This document shows positions 8,073-14,996 of a stretch of 14,996 nt of DNA, one piece after another. Made by a program: the position numbers and the translations under genes. Location of the stretch: contig JAEYNO010000230.1 in NCBI GenBank assembly GCA_023412515.1, positions 1-14,996 on the forward strand, written 5' to 3'. Positions within the stretch are counted from its first letter, which is position 1, and each line of letters starts with the position of its first letter. A model generated the notes under the pieces. The model searched no databases. It was not told where the DNA came from and worked only from the letters and a program-made list of their open reading frames with translations. Source of the DNA: Actinomycetes bacterium. Lineage in GTDB: Bacteria; Actinomycetota; Actinomycetes; Actinomycetales; Cellulomonadaceae.

Positions 8073-9074
8073 ATGGCCGAGCCCACCCCCACCGCCAGCG
8101 TCCCCGAGCCGCGGCACGCGCGCGTCGAGCACCGCATCACCGTCCCGCCGGACGTGTCGATGGTCGAGCTGCTCGGGCTGCGCGACGAGGTCCTGCGCAG
8201 CATCGAGGACGGCTTCGCGACCGTCGACGTGCACGTGCGCGGCAACGAGGTCACGCTCGCCGGGCCCGCGGGCGACGTCGCCCTCGTCACGCGCCTGGTC
8301 GACGAGCTCGTCGAGATGGCCGCCGCGGGGACCCCGCTGAGCCCCGAGGTCGTGCAGCGGTCCGTGACGATGCTCACGGCCGACTCCGGCGCACGCCCCG
8401 CCGACGTCCTGACCTTCAACATCCTGTCGACCCGCGGGCGCACGATCCGCGCCAAGACCGCGGGCCAGAAGGACTACGTCGACGCGATCGAGCGCAACAC
8501 CGTGACGTTCGGCATCGGACCAGCCGGGACCGGCAAGACGTACCTCGCGATGGCCAAGGCGGTCCAGGCGCTCCAGGCCCGCCGGGTCAACCGCATCGTG
8601 CTGACGCGCCCCGCGGTCGAGGCCGGCGAGCGGCTCGGCTTCCTGCCCGGGTCGCTGTCCGAGAAGATCGACCCGTACCTGCGGCCGCTGTACGACGCGC
8701 TGCACGACATGGTCGACCCCGAGTCGATCCCGCGGCTCATGGAGGCCGGCACGGTCGAGGTCGCGCCGCTGGCGTACATGCGCGGGCGCACGCTCAACGA
8801 CGCGTTCATCATCCTCGACGAGGCGCAGAACACGTCGGTCGAGCAGATGAAGATGTTCCTCACGCGCCTGGGCTTCGGGTCCAAGGTCGTCGTCACGGGG
8901 GACGTCACGCAGGTCGACCTGCCGAGCGCGACCACGTCGGGGCTGCGGGTCGTCGAGAAGGTCCTCGCGGGTGTCGAGGACGTCGAGTTCTGCCGGCTGA
9001 CGTCGAAGGACGTGGTCCGGCACCGGTTGGTGGGAGAGATCATCGACGCGTACGCGAGGTGGGACGGGGCATGA
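8073..9074 (+). CDS. phoH: PhoH-like ATPase
   Basis: PhoH-like proteins are cytoplasmic P-loop ATPases related to the helicase core and are usually encoded beside ybeY, suggesting a role in RNA or ribosome metabolism. The exact substrate is not settled. The 333-residue product has an N-terminal KH-like domain with HRITVPPDVSMVELLGLRDE, then the PhoH ATPase: TIRAKTAGQKDYVDAIERN, Walker A GPAGTGKT (residues 149-156), TRPAVEAGERLGFLPGSLSEK, MRGRTLNDAFIILDEAQN with Walker B DEAQ at 249-252, and TGDVTQVDLP. ATG 8073 fits the usual N-terminus but its Shine-Dalgarno is distant. An in-frame ATG at 8007 lies inside the putative -10 box and is unlikely. The stop overlaps the ybeY start (ATGA). Confidence 0.94.
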   Translation: MAEPTPTASVPEPRHARVEHRITVPPDVSMVELLGLRDEVLRSIEDGFATVDVHVRGNEVTLAGPAGDVALVTRLVDELVEMAAAGTPLSPEVVQRSVTMLTADSGARPADVLTFNILSTRGRTIRAKTAGQKDYVDAIERNTVTFGIGPAGTGKTYLAMAKAVQALQARRVNRIVLTRPAVEAGERLGFLPGSLSEKIDPYLRPLYDALHDMVDPESIPRLMEAGTVEVAPLAYMRGRTLNDAFIILDEAQNTSVEQMKMFLTRLGFGSKVVVTGDVTQVDLPSATTSGLRVVEKVLAGVEDVEFCRLTSKDVVRHRLVGEIIDAYARWDGA

Positions 9075-9523
9075 GCGTCGAGGTGAGCAACGAGTCGGGC
9101 GTCGAGGTCGACGAGGCGGAGTTCGCCGCGCTGGGCCGGTACGTCATGGACGCGATGCACGTGCACCCGCAGGCCGACCTCTTCGTGCGGCTGGTCGACA
9201 CGGCCACGATGACGGACCTGCACGTGCGGTGGATGGACGAGCCCGGCCCGACCGACGTGCTGTCCTTCCCGATGGACGAGCTGCGGCCCGGCCGCGAGGG
9301 CGAGCCCGCGGGCCCCGGCGTGCTGGGGGACGTCGTGCTGTGCCCCGAGGTCGCCGCGACCCAGGCGCGCACCGCCGGGCACTCGACGGCCGAGGAGATG
9401 CTGCTGCTGACGACGCACGGCATCCTCCACCTGCTGGGGTACGACCACGTCGAGCCCGACGAGGAGAAGGAGATGTTCGCGCTGCAGCGGCAGCTGCTGC
9501 TGACGTTCCTGGCCGGGCGATGA
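9071..9523 (+). CDS. ybeY: Endoribonuclease YbeY (rRNA maturation factor)
   Basis: YbeY is a zinc-dependent single-strand endoribonuclease needed for 16S rRNA 3'-end maturation and ribosome quality control. The 150-residue product has family length. The metal site HGILHLLGYDH has His at 116, 120 and 126, matching H-x3-H-x5-H. Upstream are the family blocks VRLVDTATMTDLHVRWMDE and PTDVLSFPMDE and the GDVVLCPEVA strand. It overlaps phoH upstream (ATGA at 9071) and the CBS protein downstream (ATGA at 9520), so all three are probably translated in a coupled way. A weak GAGG lies about 11 bases before the start. Confidence 0.96.
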   Translation: MSVEVSNESGVEVDEAEFAALGRYVMDAMHVHPQADLFVRLVDTATMTDLHVRWMDEPGPTDVLSFPMDELRPGREGEPAGPGVLGDVVLCPEVAATQARTAGHSTAEEMLLLTTHGILHLLGYDHVEPDEEKEMFALQRQLLLTFLAGR

Positions 9524-10848
9524 CCGGGGTCCCCGTCGCCGGCCTCGTGGCGGTCGCGGTCGCGGGCATCGTGCTGGCCGCCGCGCTCTCGGCGGGCGAG
9601 GTCGCGGTGCTGCGGGTCACGCGGTCGCGCGTCGCCGAGCTCGAGGCCGAGCGGCCCGGTGCCGCGGAGCGCGTGCGCCGGCTCGTCGACGACCCGGCAC
9701 GGGTCGCGCAGGCCGCGTCGTTCGTGCGGCTGCTGGGCGAGATGACCGCGACGGTGTGCCTCACGCTCGCGATCAGCGCCGGCTCGCTGTCCTGGTGGGC
9801 GACCGCGCTGCTGGCGATCGCCGCGTGCGCGGTCGTGGCGTTCCTGCTCGTGCGCGTCAGCCCCCGCAGCATGGGCCGGCGCCACCCCGTCGGCGTCCTC
9901 GCCGCGCTCTCGCGCCTGCTGCTCGTCGTCACGGCCGTCGCGGGCGGCGTGTGTCGGCGCGCCGACCCGACGGTCGCCGCCGCGGGCGTCGACGACACCG
10001 AGCTGCGCGACATGGTCGACCGCGTCAGCGAGTCCGACGGCATCGAGGACGACGAGCGCGACATGTTCCGCTCGGTCCTCGAGCTGGGCGACACGCTCAC
10101 GCGCGAGGTCATGGTGCCGCGCACCGACATGATCACCGCGCACGCCGACACGCCCCTGCACAAGGTGCTCGCGCTGCTGCTGCGCTCCGGGTTCTCGCGC
10201 GTGCCCGTCGTCGGCGACTCGGTCGACGACATGCTCGGCGTGCTGTACCTCAAGGACGTCGTGCGCCGGATCCCGGCCCGCGGCGCCACTCCCGGCGACG
10301 ACCCGCTCGACGCGCCCGCGTCGTCGCTCGTGCGCCCGCCGGTCTACGTCCCGGAGTCCAAGCCGGTCGACGAGCTGCTGCGCGAGCTGCGCGACGGGTC
10401 CAGCCACATCGCGCTCGTCGTCGACGAGTACGGCGGCATCGCGGGCCTGGTGACGATCGAGGACGCGCTCGAGGAGATCGTCGGCGAGCTCACCGACGAG
10501 CACGACACGAGCGCACCGGGTGTCGAGGAGCTGCCCGACGGCGGCTACCGTGTCCCGGCGCGCCTGGGGCGCGACGAGCTGGGGGACCTGTTCGGCATCG
10601 AGGTGGAGGACGAGGACGTGGACACGGCAGCGGGACTGCTCGCCAAGGCGCTGGGCAAGGTGCCGCTCCCGGGGTCGGTGGGCGAGATCCACGGCCTGCG
10701 GCTCGAGGCCGAGCGCGTCGAGGGTCGCCGCAAGCGGCTCGCGACCGTGCTCGTGCACCGCGCGGCGGACGACGGCGCGGCGCAGGACGCCACGCCCGGC
10801 CGCGGCGTGCCCGCGGCGGCCGACCACGGGACGGAGGTGGCGCGGTGA
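9520..10848 (+). CDS. CorC/HlyC-type CNNM membrane protein with CBS pair
   Basis: The 442-residue protein has the hemolysin-C/CorC layout. A membrane CNNM (DUF21) region covers residues 1 to about 145 (hydrophobic stretches near 5-25, 76-92, 93-113 and 126-144). A CBS pair covers about 197-325, with the family motifs VMVPRTDMI (197-205) and DEYGGIAGLVTIEDALEEIVGEL (split at 302-311 and 312-324). A transporter-associated CorC_HlyC domain covers about 338-413. A polar tail follows. Bacterial relatives act in Mg2+ or other cation efflux or homeostasis, and the CBS pair usually binds adenine nucleotides. 'Hemolysin' is a legacy name. It sits between ybeY and era, its standard actinobacterial place, with 4-bp overlaps at both ends. 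The exact ion is unknown. Confidence 0.92.
   Translation: MTGVPVAGLVAVAVAGIVLAAALSAGEVAVLRVTRSRVAELEAERPGAAERVRRLVDDPARVAQAASFVRLLGEMTATVCLTLAISAGSLSWWATALLAIAACAVVAFLLVRVSPRSMGRRHPVGVLAALSRLLLVVTAVAGGVCRRADPTVAAAGVDDTELRDMVDRVSESDGIEDDERDMFRSVLELGDTLTREVMVPRTDMITAHADTPLHKVLALLLRSGFSRVPVVGDSVDDMLGVLYLKDVVRRIPARGATPGDDPLDAPASSLVRPPVYVPESKPVDELLRELRDGSSHIALVVDEYGGIAGLVTIEDALEEIVGELTDEHDTSAPGVEELPDGGYRVPARLGRDELGDLFGIEVEDEDVDTAAGLLAKALGKVPLPGSVGEIHGLRLEAERVEGRRKRLATVLVHRAADDGAAQDATPGRGVPAAADHGTEVAR
10833..10837 (+). promoter_or_regulatory. Ribosome binding site of era
   Basis: GGAGG lies 7 bases before GTG 10845, inside the end of the preceding gene. It selects this GTG as the era start although the frame is open far upstream. 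Confidence 0.65.
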
Positions 10849-11765
10849 CGCACCGGTCGGGTTTCGCGTGCTTCGTGGGACGCCCCAACGCGGGCAAGTC
10901 CACGCTGACCAACGCGCTCGTGGGGCAGAAGGTCGCCATCACGTCGGGGCGCCCCCAGACCACGCGGCACGTCGTGCGGGGGATCGTGCACCGCGACGAC
11001 GCGCAGCTCGTGCTGGTCGACACGCCCGGGCTGCACCGCCCGCGAACGCTGCTGGGGGAGCGGCTCAACGACCTCGTGCGCGACACGCTCACCGAGGTCG
11101 ACGTCGTCGGGTTCTGCCTGCCCGCCGACGAGAAGATCGGCCCCGGCGACCGCTACATCGCCGAGCAGCTCGCACGGCTCGCGCCCGCGGGGCGCCCCGG
11201 CGTGCCCGTCGTCGCGGTCGTCACGAAGGCCGACAAGGTCCCGCGCGCGCGGCTGGCCGAGCAGCTGGTCGCGGTCGACCAGCTCGGCGAGTGGGCGGAC
11301 GTCGTGCCCGTGTCCGCGCAGGACGGCTACCAGGTGGACGTCGTCGCCGACGTGCTCGTGGGGCACCTGCCCGAGGGGCCCGCGCTCTACCCCGAGGGCG
11401 AGCTCACCGACGAGCCCGAGCAGGTCATGGTCGCCGAGCTCGTGCGCGAGGCCGCCCTCGAGGGCGTGCGCGACGAGCTGCCGCACTCGCTCGCGGTCGT
11501 CGTCGAGGAGATCGTGCCGCGCGAGCAGCCCCCGGGCGCCGACGGCCGTCAGCTGCTCGACGTCCGCGTCAACCTCTACGTCGAGCGCGACAGCCAGAAG
11601 GCCATCGTCATCGGGCGTGCCGGCGCGCGCCTGCGCGACGTCGGCACGCGTGCCCGCACGCAGATCGAGGCGCTGCTCGGCGCGCGCGTCTTCCTCGACC
11701 TGCACGTCAAGGTCGCCAAGGACTGGCAGCGCGACCCCAAGCAGCTCGGCAGGCTGGGCTTCTGA
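10845..11765 (+). CDS. era: GTPase Era
   Basis: Era is an essential GTPase that binds the 3' end of 16S rRNA and guides 30S assembly. The 306-residue product has normal length. G1 is GRPNAGKST (12-20), the switch region includes SGRPQTTRH (34-42), G3 is DTPG (59-62), G4 is TKAD (127-130, in place of NKxD) and G5 is SAQ (157-159). The C-terminal KH domain carries VIGRAGARLRDVGTRAR (GxxG-type loop) and KVAKDWQRDPKQLGRLGF. The GTG start overlaps the preceding stop (GTGA) and has GGAGG 7 bases upstream. Its neighbours YbeY and RsmE also act on 16S rRNA, which fits a 30S-maturation gene cluster. In many actinobacteria recO follows era; here a hydrolase gene follows after only 6 bp. Confidence 0.96.
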   Translation: MTHRSGFACFVGRPNAGKSTLTNALVGQKVAITSGRPQTTRHVVRGIVHRDDAQLVLVDTPGLHRPRTLLGERLNDLVRDTLTEVDVVGFCLPADEKIGPGDRYIAEQLARLAPAGRPGVPVVAVVTKADKVPRARLAEQLVAVDQLGEWADVVPVSAQDGYQVDVVADVLVGHLPEGPALYPEGELTDEPEQVMVAELVREAALEGVRDELPHSLAVVVEEIVPREQPPGADGRQLLDVRVNLYVERDSQKAIVIGRAGARLRDVGTRARTQIEALLGARVFLDLHVKVAKDWQRDPKQLGRLGF

Positions 11766-11771
11766 GGTGAC

Positions 11772-13412
11772 GTGGCACCCGCGGTGACCGGCACCCAGGA
11801 GGACGGCGCACCCGAGCCGGCCGCCACCACGTCGACCTGGCGTCGCGTGGTGCGCCGCCGCGACCCCGGCGCGCCCGCCGGACGCCCCGAGAACCTGTAC
11901 CGCGTCGTCGCGGGCGTCGCGCTGGGCGTCGTGCTGCTCGCCGTGCTCGGGGCCGTCCTCGGGCCGCGCTGGACGCCCGAGCCGCTCGAGCGGGTGATCG
12001 AGGTCGAGACGGCACGCACCTCGGTCGGCGGCGCGCCGTCGCTGCGCACGTACGACGTGCGCGAGGTCGTCGTGACCGTGCCGCTCGACGGCACGAGCGT
12101 CCAGGCGCGCATCAGCCTGCCCGTCGGGGCGACGGGGCCGCTGCCGGGCGTGGTGTTCGTGCACGGCGCCGGCACGGGGAAGTTCACGCAGGCGTTCCTC
12201 GCCCAGGCGCGCAGCCTCGCGGAGCACGGCGTCGTCGCGATGGTGCCGGACAAGCGCCTCGACACGTACACGACCCGGCACCGCGACTACGTCGCGATGG
12301 CGCAGGACTACCTGCGCTCGGTCGACCTGCTGCGGGACCGGCCCGAGGTCGACCCGGACCGTGTCAGCGTGTACGCCGAGAGCGAGGGCGGCTGGATCGC
12401 CCCCGTGATGGCGGTCGAGGACCCCGCGATCGAGAGCGTCGTCCTGGTGTCGTCACCGGTCGTGCCGCCGCGGCAGCAGGCGGCGTTCGCGGTCGACGCG
12501 TACCTGCGCAACACGGGCGTGCCGGACGCGGTGTTCCGGGCGATCCCGCGCGCGGTCGGCATGACCATGCCCGGCGGCGGGTTCGAGTACGTCGACTTCG
12601 ACGTCGAGCCGTGGCAGCGCCGCATGACGCAGCCCGTGCTGGTCGTCTACGGCACGGGGGACGCCTCGATGCCGATCGTCCAGGGCGCCCTGCAGGTCCG
12701 CGACGACGTCGCCGACGCCGGCAACGAGGACGTGACGATCCGCTACTACGCCGAGGCCGACCACGGCATCCGCGTGGGCGGGCAGGTCGTGCCGGCGTTC
12801 CTGCGCGACCTGTCCGGCTGGGTCCTCGGGCTGCCCGGCACGCGCGACGCCGAGCCGCACGTCGCGGGCGCCCAGCCGTTCCAGCCGTACGTCGCCGGGC
12901 CGGTGCCGCAGCCCCGGTGGCTGCGCGACGGCGACGTCCTGCTCGGCCTCGTCGTCGGCGCGCCGGCCCTCATGCTGCTCGCGGGCGCCGCGGTCGCGAC
13001 GACGAGGGTCGTGCACCGCACCACGCGGCGGCGGTCGCCGTCGCGTGACGCGTCCCACGCGCCGCGCCGGTTCGGCCGCGGGGTCGCCGTGCGGCTGACC
13101 GCGCTCGCCGCGACGAGCGTCGTGACCGTGCTCGCGCTCATCTGGTACCTCGTGGCGATCGCGCGGCTCGCGATGGACTACGAGCGCAACGCGTGGGTCG
13201 TGCAGGGCGGCTGGGTCGCGGTCCGTGTGCTCGGCGTCGTGGCGGTGCTCGCGGCCGTGCTGCTGGCGCGCCGCGTGCACGACGTGCACCACGCGGGCAC
13301 GCCCGTGGCCCCGGGGGCCGTGCGCACCCTGGCGACGTGGGGGGTGCTGACGGGTTCGGCGGTGCTCCTCGTGGTGCTCGCGTACTGGGGCGTGTTCCAG
13401 CTGGGCATCTGA
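11772..13412 (+). CDS. Membrane-tethered alpha/beta hydrolase with C-terminal four-helix membrane domain
   Basis: This 546-residue protein has an N-terminal basic tail (WRRVVRRR) and one membrane helix (about 43-64), an alpha/beta hydrolase domain (about 95-352), then four more helices (about 386-411, 440-466, 478-500, 519-541). Catalytic residues are visible: oxyanion loop HGAGTG (131-136), nucleophile Ser204 in AESEG (a variant of G-x-S-x-G), Asp297 in YGTGDASM and His331 in EADHG. The fold is an esterase or dienelactone-hydrolase-like type; substrate unknown. Basic segments at 416-425 and 500-508 place the N-terminus inside and the hydrolase outside (positive-inside rule, inference). GTG 11772 is 6 bp past era, with GAGGTG very close; GTG 11784, in frame, is an equally possible start. 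No lipobox is seen. Confidence 0.85.
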   Translation: MAPAVTGTQEDGAPEPAATTSTWRRVVRRRDPGAPAGRPENLYRVVAGVALGVVLLAVLGAVLGPRWTPEPLERVIEVETARTSVGGAPSLRTYDVREVVVTVPLDGTSVQARISLPVGATGPLPGVVFVHGAGTGKFTQAFLAQARSLAEHGVVAMVPDKRLDTYTTRHRDYVAMAQDYLRSVDLLRDRPEVDPDRVSVYAESEGGWIAPVMAVEDPAIESVVLVSSPVVPPRQQAAFAVDAYLRNTGVPDAVFRAIPRAVGMTMPGGGFEYVDFDVEPWQRRMTQPVLVVYGTGDASMPIVQGALQVRDDVADAGNEDVTIRYYAEADHGIRVGGQVVPAFLRDLSGWVLGLPGTRDAEPHVAGAQPFQPYVAGPVPQPRWLRDGDVLLGLVVGAPALMLLAGAAVATTRVVHRTTRRRSPSRDASHAPRRFGRGVAVRLTALAATSVVTVLALIWYLVAIARLAMDYERNAWVVQGGWVAVRVLGVVAVLAAVLLARRVHDVHHAGTPVAPGAVRTLATWGVLTGSAVLLVVLAYWGVFQLGI

Positions 13413-13449
13413 GGGTGAACTGGACGGACGCACGTGAACCGCACCGCTC

Positions 13450-13457
13450 AGGTGAGG
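13450..13457 (+). promoter_or_regulatory. Ribosome binding site of the PP2C gene
   Basis: AGGTGAGG precedes ATG 13462 by 4 bases (7 from the GGTGA core) and supports that start over the in-frame GTG at 13504, where the conserved phosphatase sequence begins. The 49-bp gap after the hydrolase gene shows no clear promoter or terminator. Confidence 0.5.
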
Positions 13458-13461
13458 CACC

Positions 13462-14382
13462 ATGTGCGCCGATGACTCTGGCAGGCGAGGACGGGGTGGT
13501 GCAGTGCGCACGTCGTGGGGTTCGGCGACGGACCGGGGACGCGTCCGCGAGGTGAACGAGGACGCCCTGCTGGCGTACCCACCGGTGTTCCTCGTGGCCG
13601 ACGGCATGGGCGGCCACGACGCGGGCGACCTGGCCAGCCGGATCGCGGTCGAGGAGTTCGCGCAGCTGGCCGGCCAGCAGTCCGCGACGTCCGACGACGT
13701 GCACGCGTGCTTCGACCGCACGTCGGCCCGGATCCGGACCGAGTTCACCGGCGGGCGGCGCGGCGGCACGACCGTCGCCGGCGTCGCGGTCACGCAGCAC
13801 GACGGCGGCTGGTACTGGCTGGTGTTCAACGTCGGGGACTCGCGCGTGTACCGCTGGGCCGACGGTGCGCTCGAGCAGGTCAGCGTCGACCACTCGGTCG
13901 TGCAGGAGCTCATCGACGCGGGCGAGATCACGCCCGACGGCGCGCGGCGCCACCCGGAGCGGCACGTGCTGACGCGCGCGCTCGGCACCGGGGAGCCGCC
14001 CGAGCCCGACTACTGGCTGCTGCCCGCGGGTGTCACCGACCGGCTGCTGATCTGCACCGACGGGCTGACCCGCGAGCTCGGCGACGAGGACATCGCGCAG
14101 GTGGTCTCCGCGGTGAGCGACCCGCAGGATGCTGCCTCGCAGCTCGTGCAGCACGCGCTCGAGCGTGGCGGTCGCGACAACGTGAGCGCGGTCGTCGTCG
14201 ACGTCGCGACGGCCGCCACCCCGGCCGAGCAGACGCACGTCACCGCACCCCGGTCCGCCCCTGACCTGGGGCCTCACCTGTGGGACGAGATGCTCAACGG
14301 CGCGACCGTCCCCCGCGCGGCGGCGGAGCCCACCGAGCCGCCCGCGACCACGCCCGACCACGCCCAGGAGGACCCCGCATGA
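13462..14382 (+). CDS. PP2C-family Ser/Thr protein phosphatase
   Basis: This is a PPM/PP2C-type metal-dependent phosphatase that would reverse Ser/Thr kinase phosphorylation in the cytoplasm. The 306-residue product carries the family motifs in order: SATDRGRVREVNEDA (21-35), metal-binding DGMGGH (47-52), GGTTVAGV (101-108), NVGDSRVYR (123-131), LICTDGL (196-202, Asp200) and GGRDNVSAVVVD (236-247, Asp239). Residues 251-306 are a Pro/Ala/Thr-rich tail with no membrane helix, unlike the PstP type, which has a C-terminal transmembrane segment. ATG 13462 is preferred for its ribosome binding site; starting at GTG 13504 would remove 14 residues without touching the conserved core. Its stop overlaps the next start (ATGA), so the next gene product is a likely functional partner. 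Confidence 0.94.
   Translation: MCADDSGRRGRGGAVRTSWGSATDRGRVREVNEDALLAYPPVFLVADGMGGHDAGDLASRIAVEEFAQLAGQQSATSDDVHACFDRTSARIRTEFTGGRRGGTTVAGVAVTQHDGGWYWLVFNVGDSRVYRWADGALEQVSVDHSVVQELIDAGEITPDGARRHPERHVLTRALGTGEPPEPDYWLLPAGVTDRLLICTDGLTRELGDEDIAQVVSAVSDPQDAASQLVQHALERGGRDNVSAVVVDVATAATPAEQTHVTAPRSAPDLGPHLWDEMLNGATVPRAAAEPTEPPATTPDHAQEDPA
14366..14371 (+). promoter_or_regulatory. Ribosome binding site of the last gene
   Basis: AGGAGG with 7 bases to ATG 14379 is ideal and supports a real start here, inside the end of the phosphatase gene. Confidence 0.75.
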
Positions 14383-14996
14383 CCGAGCGCGCCCACCACG
14401 AGTACCAGGACGGGCGGTGGACCGCCGTCGCGGGCGACGGGTTCCTCGCGCTCGTCGAGCCCGAGGCGCCCGCGCACGTGGTCGACGGGCTGTGGCGGGT
14501 CGCGCGCGGCGACGGCGACGTGCTGGGTGCGCTCGGCGTGGTCGCGGCCGACGGCTTCGCGTCGCTGCCGCGGTTCGCCGTCGTGCGCACCGACGCCGAC
14601 GGCGCGGTGCACGCCGTCCTGCGCGGGCCCGTGCTGCTGCGGCTGCACGGCGCCGACGAGGTGCAGGAGGTCGCCGCGGGTGAGGGCGCGGTGTGGACCG
14701 AGCACCGCGCGCTGGGCGTGCGCGGTCTCGTGCTCGTGACGGGTGACGTGCCGGACGGGGCGACGCCGTGGTGGCCGCTCGTCGGCGGTGTCGTGCGCGC
14801 CGGCGGGCTGCGCACCGGCACCGTCCACGTCGAGCAGACCACGCACGTCGGGCAGACCGCGGACGTCGCCGCCCCGCTGACGCACGAGCAGCCGGTCGTG
14901 GTGCAGCAGCGGCCGGCGCCGTCGGCCGTGGCCGACGGCGCCCCCGAGCCCGTCGCGGTGCCGGAGCCCGTCGTCGAGGCGGACCCGGTGCCGGAG
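14379..14996 (+). CDS. Hypothetical protein downstream of PP2C, 3' end missing (possible FHA-type signalling protein)
   Basis: The frame is open from ATG 14379 to the window end, 206 codons with no stop. It begins MTERAHHEYQDGRWTAVAG and has two parts. Residues 1 to about 145 look like a compact beta-rich domain (GFLALVEPEAPAHVVDGLWR, LRGPVLLRLHGADEV, GVRGLVLVTGDVPDGATPWW). Residues from about 150 are a Pro/Val/Glu-rich, probably disordered linker (EPVAVPEPVVEADPVPE at the edge). There is no signal peptide or membrane helix. The 4-bp overlap with PP2C and the layout recall actinobacterial proteins in which such an N-terminal domain and linker precede a C-terminal FHA phosphothreonine-binding domain. 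The FHA domain itself would lie outside the window, so this is inference from context. Confidence 0.7.
   Translation, partial: MTERAHHEYQDGRWTAVAGDGFLALVEPEAPAHVVDGLWRVARGDGDVLGALGVVAADGFASLPRFAVVRTDADGAVHAVLRGPVLLRLHGADEVQEVAAGEGAVWTEHRALGVRGLVLVTGDVPDGATPWWPLVGGVVRAGGLRTGTVHVEQTTHVGQTADVAAPLTHEQPVVVQQRPAPSAVADGAPEPVAVPEPVVEADPVPE

Noticed and set aside
8015..9523. Leaderless start at GTG 8015 just after the -10 box, giving a 502-residue protein ending as YbeY
   Set aside because: The frame reads through phoH out of phase as Arg-rich noise. It is open only because stops are rare; ybeY has its own start coupled to the phoH stop.
13415..13439. Direct repeat GTGAAC (13415-13420 and 13434-13439) as an operator before the PP2C gene
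   Set aside because: Only six bases repeated twice in a short gap, within chance expectation and without dyad symmetry.

Overview
The window is very GC-rich DNA (G/C in most third codon positions, frequent GTG starts, 4-bp start/stop overlaps). Gene content and order (hrcA-dnaJ2-rsmE followed by phoH-ybeY-corC-era) are those of a high-GC Gram-positive actinobacterium. The DnaJ zinc-finger variant and the DUF3097 gene suggest Micrococcales, perhaps a Cellulomonas-like organism; the genus is inference. It reads as an ordinary chromosomal core region: I see no insertion sequence, phage gene, tRNA, rRNA or CRISPR array.

Layout. (1) 1-848: 3' part of a plus-strand gene for a Pro/Gly/Tyr-rich multi-pass membrane protein, converging on a minus-strand DUF3097 gene (914-1783) across a perfect 36-bp palindrome that probably serves as a two-way terminator. 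(2) 1784-1952: divergent control region with a leaderless-type promoter for DUF3097 and a CIRCE operator for hrcA. (3) 1953-4936: hrcA, dnaJ2 and rsmE, i.e. a heat-shock repressor, its chaperone partner and a 16S rRNA methyltransferase. (4) 4937-5142: an array of about five ~34-bp repeats whose last unit is a terminator-like hairpin between convergent rsmE and ppdK. (5) 5143-7863: minus-strand ppdK (pyruvate, phosphate dikinase), with a perfect 9-bp stem-loop in its leader. (6) 8073-13412: phoH, ybeY, a CorC/HlyC-type CBS membrane protein, era, and a membrane-tethered alpha/beta hydrolase, the first four joined by 4-bp overlaps. (7) 13462-14996: a PP2C Ser/Thr phosphatase overlapping the start of a gene cut by the window edge, probably a signalling partner (possibly FHA-type).

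The genes fall into protein quality control (hrcA, dnaJ2), ribosome and rRNA maturation (rsmE, ybeY, era, perhaps phoH and DUF3097), central carbon metabolism (ppdK) and reversible protein phosphorylation (PP2C plus the next gene). No clearly new system is present. The points most worth a second look are a possible Toprim-like fold in DUF3097, the repeat array built on a terminator arm, the CIRCE element interlocked with a second palindrome, the five-helix membrane-tethered hydrolase placed after era, and the truncated last gene next to the phosphatase.
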